Shown here piece after piece: positions 22,063 to 32,460 of a stretch of DNA of 64,000 bases; within the stretch, counting starts at the first letter, position 1, and the number at the start of each line of letters is the position of its first letter. The DNA lies in contig JAUCBJ010000135.1 of the NCBI GenBank assembly GCA_032718475.1, positions 1 to 64,000 of the forward strand, given 5' to 3'. A program made the translations under genes and the position numbers. A model generated the notes under the pieces. It was not told the origin of the DNA. It saw only the letters and a list, made by a program, of their open reading frames with translations, and ran no database searches. The stretch is from Nemertoderma westbladi. Lineage: Eukaryota; Xenacoelomorpha; Nemertodermatida; Nemertodermatidae.

Positions 22063-22858
22063 GTTGTCTAATCAGTCTATTGCTAATCATTCACTCTCAC
22101 TATATAACGACGATGGAGAATCTGTGAATGGTCTTGATATATTGACCAATAAAACATCAGGACAGAATTTTGACATTTTTATCAGAAGTGTAATTTTAAC
22201 CCAAAAATCAATTTGTTTTAACTTTTTATATTATCGACCCAAAACACATCTTACACTAAAAATTTCAAGATTTTGTCTAGAAGTTTTATTGGTCAACATG
22301 TGAAGTCCATTCGCTGAAAATTTGCAACAAAAGGTTTACAAAATGACGCAGGAGTAGCAATTTTAGTGGCGCGAAAACGAGAAATAGAAATTTCAAGTAA
22401 AAAAAATGCATTATAATTTTAAATCTGATGTGTGATATTATGTACGATAGTATGATGTGTGTATTATAGTAACTTATCGCTGGTATTTAGAAAGCACACG
22501 GCTGGAATTTTCGTTACGGGGGTTTTGGTGGTTGGTGATTTCATTTCTGATGTCAGTTTGTCTGTTGATTTGTCTGTCTAAATAACATAATAAAACACAC
22601 GACATAGATAAAAAAAACTGCGCAATTGTTACAAAAAATGAGATGCTACGCAAATTTAGAAATAATAATATTTCAACACGTCCAAACGCAGCCTCATCAA
22701 ATTAAGAATATCTGAATACTTTTTATACTTTTAAATGTAGGTAATACTGTAATTGGATATTTAAAATAATTATATCAAATTCCAATGAAACATTTCAACC
22801 GAAAAGTGAAAACCTGGTAATATTCACAAGGGCGCGGTAGTTAAAACATAGCACTGCG
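22063..22858. other. AT-rich spacer, nothing recognised
   Basis: No coding, RNA or repeat feature is supported in this stretch beyond simple AT richness. Confidence 0.6.
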
Positions 22859-22993
22859 ATGGACGAAGGAGGTTGTTTACGCAATGTGATTTCTGCCCAG
22901 CTTAATGTCACGTTGAAGAAAGTTATTGATGCGTTGGTAAATGGCGGTAGTATATATGACTCTATTGAGTTGATGCCCATATGTGGGACATGA
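22859..22993 (+). CDS. Hypothetical 44-codon reading frame at RTE target site
   Basis: ATG to TGA, starting MDEGGCLRNV and ending LMPICGT. Most of it lies inside the 99-bp target duplication, so its 3' part recurs at 26,686-26,783. Codon composition is more balanced than the surrounding AT-rich DNA, which suggests it could be a genuine short exon, but no homologue is recognised. The RTE inserted one base after the stop. It could equally be a chance frame. Confidence 0.25.
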   Translation: MDEGGCLRNVISAQLNVTLKKVIDALVNGGSIYDSIELMPICGT

Positions 22994-22994
22994 T
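22896..22994 (+). repeat. 99-bp target-site duplication, left copy
   Basis: CCCAGCTTAATGTCACG ... GGGACATGAT is repeated without a mismatch at 26,686-26,784. The two copies precisely bracket RTE copy 1, directly abutting the element's TAGTAG-type 3' tail on this side. Confidence 0.9.
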
Positions 22995-25900
22995 ACTACT
23001 ACTACTAGGATCGGCATGCTGCATTGCAGCTGCATTTTTAAGAATGCTGTGCCGGCTTGTCAACAAAATTGCACCGCCACAACTCCCTATCACCCATGAC
23101 ATTTGCTAGATCATCCGCATCTTTAAGGCCAGTGTCCTTTAAGATGCGTCTCAAGAAAGTCATGGGCTGTCCACTATGCTTATTCACTCCATGAGGCTGC
23201 CAAAGTAAAAGATTATGCACTGGCTGGTCCTCACGGCGAAAGCAATGTCCTGCAAAGCGGAGGCGATTTTGTTCTAGTGTCAAGCTTGGGGGAACCAATG
23301 AGACACCTCCAATGTTATATAGTGTCTGGTTGGAGATGTGTGCATTGTACTTGACACAATGAACCCGGCGTAGCATTCTTGTGAATGTGCCACCAGAGAT
23401 TTGGTGTCCTCAGCAGTTAGAGCCCAGCATGGACTCCCGTAGAGGAGTACTGGAACTACTGCTGCTCTAAATAATCGGACCTTAAGTTTCCGATTAATTC
23501 TCGGTGACTTCCAAATCCTGGAAAGCCTATTCAAGGCTGCCCATGCCTTTCCCTTACGTATTCGAAGGTCCTCACCTGACTTCCGGATCCATGATCCCAG
23601 GTAACAGAAGTCGTCCACATGCTCAAGCATACCATCCTTTGAGCTTATGCTCATCCGATCAGAGACTTGCTGAGGACTTTCAAAGTTAACTGTCAGAATT
23701 TTGGTCTTTCTGGAGTTAATAAAAAGACCAACACTAGAAGCAGCATGTTCTAATGAGCTGAGGAGCCGTTGGGCTCCCTCTAATGATTCTGAGAGTACTC
23801 CTAAGTCATCAGCAAAGTCTAGATCAGTTAGGTACTTGGCAGGATTTCCTCGACTTCTGGAGCCAGTAGGTGGAGTTATCATCACCCCATCATCATTATG
23901 ATGATCTAAGGACATGCGTAGAATATAGTCAACCACAATAATAAACAAGAATGGTGCAAGTGTGTCTCCTTGGAGGACGCCCCATAACACTTCAAATGGT
24001 TCTGTGTCACCATCAACAGTAGACACAAATGTTGTCGAACCATCGTATACTGATCTGATAGCTGCAATAATTTCATCAGGAATCCCATATAATGAAAGTA
24101 TGCTGAACATACGTGAGCGAGATACTGAATCAAAGGCCTTGAAGAAGTCAACAAAGATAACAGCCAGATGCCTGTCTTTCTTTTTTGATAATTCTTCAAT
24201 TATCCTTCTAAGTGCCAAAATGGGCTCCATGGTCCCACGACCTTTACGGAACCCATTCTGATTTCCACGGAGCAGTCTCTCAATGGGATCCCTGATGCGA
24301 TTTAATAGAATCCTATTGTATAGCTTTGCAGCAATCGAGATCAATGAGATTCCCCGAAAAGAACCATAGAGTGTTAGGTTGCCCTTCTTGGGAACTGGCA
24401 CCAACTTATTTGTTTTCATTTCTTGTGGGACTCTTGTTGTACGGTACATGTCTACTATGATGGGATAGATGAGCTTTAAACACTCAGGTATTTTAAAGAC
24501 CTCAGGGGGAACACCATCTACTCCACTGGCACGATTGGTCTTAATGCTCTTTGCAGCAGCCTTCACTTCTGCAAAGGAGATATCGCCAATGGGAATATCT
24601 GGGAGTACAGACTCAGACACCTTTACTTCTATAAAGTTATCAGGCAATACCCTGTCATTATTGAGGAGCTTTTCAAAGTGGGCTTTCCAACCATTGAGGC
24701 GATCGGCTGGTGATTCAGCCTTAACCTTGGTGGTTGGTTGGCTTTTCCGCCCAGTAAGCAGATTGATCGATTTCCATGCCTGGGATGATTGCCTGCTGTC
24801 GTCAGCATCATTGATGGCATCAACCTGTTGGTTTATTAGCTCCTGTAGATTAACAGAGTACTGCCTGTTCAGGGACCTAGATGCAGCCTTAACTGCATTC
24901 TTGGCCGCTGTAGTCTGTTTGAGTCGGGACTCTTTCTGCGCCTTATGAAGGTCATTTCGGCACTTTTGAATTTTGTTGTCAGTCCAGGGGGCCCTTTTCC
25001 TGTTTCGAGGGTATACAGGAACTGTTTCTGCAGCTGCTAACTTAACTGCTTCTGTAAAGGCAGTATAGCCCTCACAGTGATCTGCCGCCTCAGAGGCAAG
25101 AGCCTCATACCTGTTGCTCAGCTGTAGTGTGAAGCTGGATCTCACACTTGGCTGTTGCAACAGAGAGGACCAGTCATGCCGCGGCAAGGCAGATTTCGTT
25201 GTTCTGCTAGCACGCAGACTAAGTCTTACCTTGGCCACAATAAGGCGGTGATCACTGGAGAAGGGTCGAAGTGTAAATGCATTACAGTCTTGTATAGAGC
25301 TCCTGTATTTCCTACGAAACAGAATATGGTCTATCTGGGACTTGTGACCACTGGGTCCACTATGAGTCCATAGCTTTCCAGTTCGCTTCTTGAACTGGGT
25401 TCCAGCCGAAAACAATCCATTTCCAGAGATAAAATCCTGAAGATGGACAGAATTTCGGTTAACACTATTGCTATAGACCCAGGGCGATGTAGGTGATTGA
25501 TGCAGACTTGCATTAAAGTCTCCCAGGAATGTTAAGAATGCATGCTGATCCACTCCATCAGAAGCTGCTTGTAGATTGTGGTAGAAATTTTCCACCTCCT
25601 CTACAGGGGCAACACTAGTTGGAGAGTAGCACACAATCAGAACCACCTTAGGAAACTTCTTAGCCAGTCTTCCAGAACATGAGAAGTGGCAACGGATGAT
25701 GCGGTTAGAGATTTGGTCTATTTTGTCCAATGCTGCATGTGCAGTTGGATTCATCAATAGACCAATTCCACCATTGCCACTATCATCTGCTGACGCGAGG
25801 GCAAGTCGCCAACCGCCCCCCATGTCCTTAATCAGAACCTCATCAGTCTGTCCAGTCTGCATTCGGTGCTCTTGAACACATCTTGAACACAGAAAGCTTA

Positions 25901-26685
25901 TCTGCCAAGGCAGTCAGCTCACCTTGTCGCATTGGGGACCCGAGTGTTAGGGTGTTTACTGAGGCTAGTCTAGTGACTTGCCTCAGATTCACCAATGGCT
26001 TTGTTGGTCGGGGTGGAACATGAGAGTAGCCTCCAACTCCAGAATCCCTCTCCCCATCACAATCTGGTCTCCCTGGTGACCCAGGGTTTGGGCCAGAAAG
26101 GTCATCAGGAAAGGGACTCAAAGAATTGTTGACTGCTCTCTCTCCAGTAGGGGGTGAGACAGGCAGCCGGTCAGGAGTTAACTGACGCCTGTGAGGCCGA
26201 TTGTGTCCGGTAATTCCACTGGCCTCTAGTGGCCGGACCTCCGCATTGCTAATGTAATCCATAGTGGGGGTTGGGGGGTGCTTTTTTGCCGAGTCAGCTC
26301 TCGGGGCAAATACCACACCCTGGTTTGCCATTCCACAGGGTGGGTGTCGCAATGGAGTCAGATATGAGGCCCATCACCCATATCTACTCTGGCGCATATC
26401 TACTCTGGCGCACATGACCCACCATTGGCTGTTGCAGCTCATCTGCTGGGTCATGCCCTGTACCCCTGCTGCCAGGTGCAGGTCGCAGTGAAGTGCTCTC
26501 AGAGTGGACATGAGAACACTCTACTCCTGACCAGCCATTGGTAGATCACCATCTGCCTGGTCAGGCCATATACCCCTGCAGCCAAGTATATGGGTCCTTA
26601 ATCCAGGACCAAGGGCGTCCTTATCCCAGAACGAAGGGGGTCCTAGTTACAGGATCAGATTTGCCCTAGTATAAGGGGTCCCAGC
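22995..26685 (-). mobile_element. RTE-type non-LTR retrotransposon, near full length (copy 1)
   Basis: Minus-strand element of about 3.7 kb. From its 5' side: a proline-rich N-terminal reading frame (26,352-25,843); an APE-type endonuclease with CVQEHRM, LIVCYSPTS, FLGDFNASL and SDHRLIVAKV; a reverse transcriptase with GISLISIAAKLYNRIL, NGFRKGRGT, VIFVDFFKAFDSV, VLQGDTLAPFLF and LDFADDLGVL (25,862-23,280); and a C-terminal segment NRLRFAGHCFRREDQPVHN (23,376-23,038). It ends in a (TAG)n tail. Two small frameshifts interrupt the polyprotein, one near 25,865 in the endonuclease and one near 23,392 (two bases missing relative to copy 2). The flanking 99-bp duplication is perfect, implying recent insertion. 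Either the frameshifts are very young or some are assembly errors. Confidence 0.92.
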
Positions 26686-26784
26686 CCCAGCTTAATGTCA
26701 CGTTGAAGAAAGTTATTGATGCGTTGGTAAATGGCGGTAGTATATATGACTCTATTGAGTTGATGCCCATATGTGGGACATGAT
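26686..26784 (+). repeat. 99-bp target-site duplication, right copy
   Basis: Exact copy of 22,896-22,994, adjoining the 5' end of RTE copy 1, after which the original flank continues with GCAATCACAATAAG. Confidence 0.9.
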
Positions 26785-26794
26785 GCAATCACAA

Positions 26795-26960
26795 TAAGTT
26801 TCAGTTTGATGTGAGTCAGGTCTGTATAAATATAGGCCTAGACCAAAGGGGTACCAATAGTTTCAGTTTGATGTGGAGTAAGGTCTGTACAGCACTAGAG
26901 GCCTAGGCCCGCCCAAAGGTTGTACCCATAGTTTCAGTTTGATGCCAGTCGTGTCTGAAC
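26795..26960 (+). repeat. Tandem repeat, about 3 units of 60-75 bp
   Basis: ATAGTTTCAGTTTGATG recurs near 26,796 (as AAGTTTCAGTTTGATG), 26,857 and 26,929, each followed by a GTCTG and then AGGCCTAG-type sequence. The units are moderately diverged. Confidence 0.7.
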
Positions 26961-28119
26961 AGCTAATAGGCCAAGACCAAGGCCTACTAGAAGACCGTAA
27001 ACCGGAACTGGTAAACCGATACAACTTTCCGCTCTGCTCCTTCTTCCTTCTCAGCTTTTGTGAGGGCATAGTTGGACCTGCAGCAGCCACCCACAGAACA
27101 TTTCCTTACCATACTACAGTATAATAATAATATTCTTCAGGTAATAATAATCCAATAGCTTACAATACAGAAATAATCAATACATAATCACTACAATAAG
27201 AAAACTTGGCCTAGAAGCATAGTGAATGAATACTGGATTGGTTTACGCAGGTCAGGAGGTACGGTACCCCGGTACCGCACTGGTATAATCAATAATCATT
27301 GAAAGCAGAAGGCTCAATACTGAAATTTCTCTAGTCGCTCAATTGTCAGGACACGTACCAGTCGGCTGCACGGCCTGTCTTCTAGTAGGCCTTGGCCTAG
27401 GCCCAAAGTTGTAGGCCTACCAGTAGATTCAATTTGTCAATGCGCTTTGTCAATGAGTTGTTAAAAACAAACAGGTCTGATCTTAGGGTGGTTTAGTGAC
27501 ACTTATTACAAAATCCCCATGTTATAAAGGCCTACCAATCCAATCATTGTTATTATTACAGTTATTATTGTAGGTCGAATATTCTTACTGTATGTTATGG
27601 TGTTAAATTAGCAACCGAACCTTTTGTGTAGTTTTTACACGTTTTCGGTCGGTTGCTCAGGGAAATTTACACCCTTTGAATGTATATGTAATTATGGATG
27701 GGGATTATCAAACATTATGCAAATCATCCCAGATTCCCCATAGATTACAAACCTGACTATATAACCTCTTTCCTTAACAACATGAATTTTACATAGCAAC
27801 AAGGTAAACTACTAATCATGAGATATTTCCCAAAATTTATGAAAACAATCTTTAGACCAATGACTATCGATTGAATGAACTATGCACTTATTGTACTGTA
27901 CAGTTCTTACAGTAGTTATAATTTGTAGCAACGTCAATTTTAGTAGCAACGGCAATTTTTCCTAATAATTAAATACGTTATATAATCATTTGGCTGCTAC
28001 AATATAGGAAGTCTATTAAGTATAGGCCTAATTATATCTCAAAGGTGGAGGATTGGATTCTGCTAATATTCTACAAGCAATATACTGGGTCATTTTAGAA
28101 ATTTTTTAGATCTTCGGTC
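26961..28119. other. Intergenic AT-rich DNA with AGGCCTA palindromes
   Basis: No gene is supported. Scattered AGGCCTA and GGTACCGGTACC-like short palindromes are seen, for example at about 27,260-27,285, but no longer structure. Confidence 0.5.
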
Positions 28120-28570
28120 AATAATTACAATTTTGATGGTATAAGGGTTTTCGAGGTCGCTGAACACGATAAAAATTTTTTAAAAATATTTTCTGAGAAT
28201 GAAACCATTATTTTTGTGCTTTTTTGGTCAACCAGAATGAAAAATACAAGTAAAAATATGTCAAACAAAACATTTGGAGTTTGGTTTGATAATTCTGATC
28301 GTATACTGGTTTTCGAGGTCGCTGCTGATCACGATGAAACTACTTATAAATATTTATCTGGTAATGCAAACCCAATTTTGGTGCCATTCTGTTGCCCTAG
28401 AACGAAAAGTACAAGTAGCCAAAAAGTACAAACTGTGCAATTTCGCACTTGGTTTTGTAATTATTAAGCTATATTGGTTTTCGAGGTCGCTGATAATGAT
28501 ACAACTCGTTAAAAAAGATTCGTGGTAACACAACTATCGTTTCTGGTGCTTTTCTGGTGGGACGAAAAAT
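28120..28570 (+). repeat. Diverged tandem repeat, period about 166 bp
   Basis: GGTTTTCGAGGTCGCTG occurs near 28,145, 28,311 and 28,477, each time followed by an ACGATAAA/ACGATGAA-like segment and then by ACAAGT. Similar motifs (GGGTTTTCTAGGGCGCTGAA near 21,330) suggest it shares ancestry with the 21.2-22.0 kb region. Confidence 0.75.
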
Positions 28571-28768
28571 ACAAGTGGCATAAAATTTCAAGCGGCAATT
28601 ATAGAATTTGGATGGAAAATACGATATTTTTGAGTGTCATATTCTTAATCAGCGTCCCAGAAAACCCATTCAGGTTGTTTTGGTAATGATTTTTGATTAT
28701 CAAATTCTGTAGTGCTACCGGTAGCATAATTGGTTTACTGACTGACTGAAAACTAGAAAAGGCTTCAC

Positions 28769-28915
28769 TGTCAGACGTGCTGCTGTGTTGCAGTCTTAGT
28801 GATGTGCTAACGATGGTTGTACCGTGTGTCAACTGTCAGACGTGCTGCTGTGTTGCAGTCTTAGTGATGTGCTAATGATAGGTATACCGTGTGTCATCTG
28901 TCAGACGTGCCACAT
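28769..28915 (+). repeat. Tandem repeat of about 62 bp, just over 2 units
   Basis: CTGTCAGACGTGCTGCTGTG starts successive units near 28,768 and 28,829, with a third truncated start (CTGTCAGACGTGCCACATG) near 28,899. Confidence 0.8.
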
Positions 28916-29650
28916 GCACATTGCATATGTGCAACCGGTATCAGGTATAGTGTAAACCGGCTGACCGTACCGAAAATGACGGTAGACTTAACTGTCAGAG
29001 GCAGAGCAGTTGCGGACCATGCCTATTTGGAGGCTCAGATGTTTGTGTTTATGGTAACATAATTATTGATTTATGGATTTATAGATGGTTTAGCTAAAGG
29101 AGGAACTGGTTAGTCATATTCTCATAGGGCCTATTGCAATATTTATTGCGTTTTATATATCTGTGTTTGGTTAAGTTTATGAAATATATTATAAACGTTT
29201 AAACAATGATTAATAGGCCTACCTATGTTCAGCAAGCTAGGCCTACCTCACCTTCCTACATATAGATTGGTAAGAATAATATGCAGTAATATATATTGTA
29301 ATGTAAGTACAGTATCACAATAATTGATTGGGTTGATATATTAATTAATAATGTTTGTTGTTGTTTTAGGTTTGAATCTTTACCTTGTCATTGCATATAC
29401 AGATATATTACAATGTTGTCAATCTTTTGATTGTATTATTCAATAATGCATAGCATAATGGTGATGAATGCAAAGTCGTTTCTCTAACTGTCTAATAAGT
29501 GTTCTAAATGTAAATAGTATTTGTGGTATAATATACTTTACTGATGACTGAAGATGACTGAATCTCTATTTCATTATTTCTTATACGCATATGGCGCGGC
29601 CAAGCAATTGGTTCATGTTTAAAACCCCCTTTCACTCATATAGTGAAACA
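28916..29650. other. Intergenic AT-rich DNA, nothing recognised
   Basis: No coding or RNA feature is supported. It ends at CACTCATATAGTG, a short palindrome just before the hammerhead-like inverted repeat. Confidence 0.5.
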
Positions 29651-29696
29651 AGAGCTATACGTACGTTTCAGGCTATCAGGGCTCATCAGTAGCGCT
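29651..29696 (-). ncRNA. Hammerhead-ribozyme-like motif, minus strand (degenerate stem II)
   Basis: Read on the minus strand: stem I AGCGCTA, core CTGATGA, stem II region GCCCTGATAGCCT, core GAA, stem III ACG/CGT around a TA loop, then A at the predicted cleavage position followed by TAGCTCT, which pairs with AGCGCTA except at one position. All strictly conserved core bases are present. Stem II has mismatches, so activity is doubtful. It forms an inverted repeat with 29,725-29,777. Confidence 0.5.
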
Positions 29697-29777
29697 AACC
29701 AGTTCAATGTCAGGGTCAAGTGGCTGAACTGGTTAGCGCTACTGATGAGGCCTGATAGGCAGAAACGTACGTATAGC
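29654..29777. repeat. 53-bp inverted repeat with 18-bp spacer
   Basis: Arms 29,654-29,706 and 29,725-29,777 are reverse complements with about three or four mismatches, all in the hammerhead stem II region. The spacer includes ATGTCAGGGTCAAGTGG, which recurs at 32,599. Confidence 0.9.
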
Positions 29778-29780
29778 GCT
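29735..29780 (+). ncRNA. Hammerhead-ribozyme-like motif, type I, plus strand
   Basis: Stem I strand AGCGCTA (29,735-29,741); core CTGATGA (29,742-29,748); stem II GCCT/AGGC with a GAT loop (29,750-29,760); core GAA (29,762-29,764); a 3-bp stem III ACG/CGT around TA (29,765-29,772); predicted cleavage after A29,773 (GTA, a permitted GUH triplet); then TAGCGCT (29,774-29,780), which pairs perfectly with stem I. The only departure from consensus is a G.A instead of G-C pair at the base of stem II. The very short stem III is typical of the hammerheads described in animal Penelope-like elements and retrozymes. Assignment is by eye and no activity is shown. Confidence 0.65.
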
Positions 29781-29880
29781 GGTTCAACCCCCGGTGACGC
29801 GCTTTATCATTTTTTCCATTTCTGAACAAAACCATAATATTACATCTTTAATTACAGTTGCATTAACAGCTCAACTCCAA

Positions 29881-32460
29881 TTTATTTATTTAATTATTAT
29901 TATTATTATTATTATTATATTATTTGGGTGGAGACACCGCTGTCATAGAAGCGTACAAATAAAACTGCACATAATAAAATAAAACAGGAGAAAGTTGAAC
30001 AGAGAATAAAACAAAACGACTTATACTATGGCACCATATTAAAATAAGATTAAAAACGAAATTAAAATACGCTAAAATATTATTACATGTTAAAATAAAA
30101 GTGTAGGTCGCTAAAAAGAGTTGAACTCAGATAGAACTAATGATATGAAAAATAGAAAATAATTAGAAATTGGCATAGTTACAAATTGCGGTCAAATTTA
30201 ATCCAATTATTAAAATCGCACACATAAATATGGCGTTTGAACAATTCAACTGAGGGGGCAGTCACTGCAACGTAAGGTAGATTGTTCCAAACAGGCACAA
30301 CACGATTTGTAAATGAGTTCTGCACCGCAACAGTTCTGCAATGTCCTTGCTGCAATTTGTAAGGGTGCCCCCTCAGTCTTATTGAAGATGAGTTTACATT
30401 TACAAATAAATTATTAGATTCTAGTGAAATAAAACCGTTGAGTATTTTAAAAACAGTAATTAGGTCAATATGAACTCGTCTAAGTTCTAGTGATTGTAAT
30501 TTCAAAATTTTTAGCCTTCTTAGGTAACAAGCATCAGTATCTAAATAGCACCGGTGGAATAACCTACGGGTAAAATATCTTTGGACCGACTCAAGCTTGT
30601 CTGTTAGGCCAAGAAAAGGTTTTGAATTACAAAAAGGGTTCCATATTGCACTACCATATTCTAAAATTGGCCTTGCATACACTTTATAGGCAAATAAAAT
30701 AGCTTCACAGTCGTTAGTAGAAAAACACCTAAATAAACAATTAATTACTTTATAGCACTTTTTAGTTATTAAATCAATGTGATTTGCAAAATATAACTTA
30801 CTATCAACTTCTACTCCTAAATCACGGAAAGATGACACATTTTCAAGTGCATAGTTATTAATTGAATACACTGCATCTGGTACATTAGAACTTCCTACAG
30901 TAAGAACTTTACATTTATGCTTGGCCACATTAAGTTGCCATACATCTGACCAATCAGAAAAGGCGTCTAAATCTGCCTGTAATCTATATCGACCACCAGG
31001 TGAATCGAAACTGGAAAAAAGTTTAGTGTCATCAGCATACAAACGGGTATTAGTATATGAAGAAAATATATCAGGTAAATCATTTATGTATAAAATAAAC
31101 ATAAGTGGCCCGATACACGAACCTTGTGGTACACCAGATTTAACTGCCATGTAGGATGAATAGCTATTTCCTAATTTTACTCGTTGCTGCCTATTTGTAA
31201 GGAAATTAGTTAACCATAACAAAACATTTCCGCTAATACCAAAACATTGTAGTTTAGACAATAATTTCTGAGTAACAACAGTATCAAACGCTTTCGCGTA
31301 ATCTATATAAACGATATCTGTAAATAACCGGTCGTTAATTGCACGTGACCAGTTACTAGTACAATCAAGCAACTGTGAAACAGCACTACGTTTACTAAGA
31401 AAACCGTATTGAACTGGGGAAAGTAGTTTATTATTGCACAGATAATCAATAACTTCTGATACTAACAAACGTTCGAATAATCTACACACTGACGAAGTAA
31501 GTGATATAGGTCTATAGTTTTCACCCAGTGAACGGTCTCCTTTCTTATAGCAAGGTATTACGTCAGCACATTTCCACATTGAAGGTACCTGACCAGTCGT
31601 AACAGATAACTTAAAAATGTGTGCGAGTGGCATAGCAAGTTCATTTCTTAAAATCTTTAGCACAGCTACAGGAACACCATTAGGACAGTGGCTATATTTA
31701 AGTTGTAATTTACACATTGCCTTCAAAACCTTATTTGTGTTAAATTCAATATTAGAAAAGGTGCAATCAGTTAACTTATCTAGAGATGGACATAAACCAT
31801 TGTCGGAAACTCCTACAGAAGAATACTGCTCCAATAAACATTTACATTTATCATTTTCAGAATAAATTAGAGTACCGTTATATTTCAGTGGAGCAACAGA
31901 ATTAAAAGTGTTACGTTTCTTATTTACATGTTTATAAAATGCATTCCGGTCACCGCTATGTAAGATATTATGCTCTTGTTTCCGGCGAAAGTTACGCAAG
32001 AGTTCTGAGCATGTGGCGTTTTCTTGCCGGAACTTTTGCATTCCATCGGGTCCAGAATGTCGCTGTTTCCAATAACGACGTTTCCTGGCTTGGGCTTTTC
32101 TAATATGCAGTGGGTACCTGCGCGGTTTGGTATTAGGAATGTATTTTGGCACAAAGGTATCAAAAGCAGAAGATATTTCAGAATTAAAAATATCGAGACA
32201 TGACTGAACATCATTACAATTATTAAAAAGAGCAGACCAATCAACTTCTTCTAAATAGGTTTTGATACCATTCACATTCATTTTCCGGAAGCAATAAACT
32301 TCAGTGTCTGGTTCTGCACTGACACTAGTTTCATTGACAACGAAACTGAACGATGAATGGTCGCTGGTATCAAAATTAGGTAAACTCATAGTATTAGATA
32401 CAAAGTCGTCATCATTACATAACAATAAGTCTAAGTCTATAATAGCACCTGGCAGCAATA
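29881..32460 (-). mobile_element. CR1/L2-type (Jockey-superfamily) LINE, 5'-truncated
   Basis: A 759-codon minus-strand frame (32,458-30,179) without internal stops. Reverse transcriptase motifs: NYRPISLTSSVCRLFERLL, VYIDYAKAFDTV, GVPQGSCIGPLMFILYINDL and RLYADDTKLF. The C-terminal region has RPILEYGSAIWNP and VPVWNNLP, typical of this superfamily. The endonuclease domain is absent, so it is 5'-truncated. The 3' UTR runs to about 29,881 and ends in (ATA)n repeats. The flanks on both sides share GCATTAACAGCTCAACTCC-like sequence (29,857 and 32,650), a probable target duplication. The long uninterrupted frame suggests a young copy. Confidence 0.9.

Noticed and set aside
23504-25373. Plus-strand open frames across RTE copy 1 (and the same across copies 2, 3 and 4)
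   Set aside because: Antisense shadows of the retrotransposon polyprotein, recurring identically in each copy.
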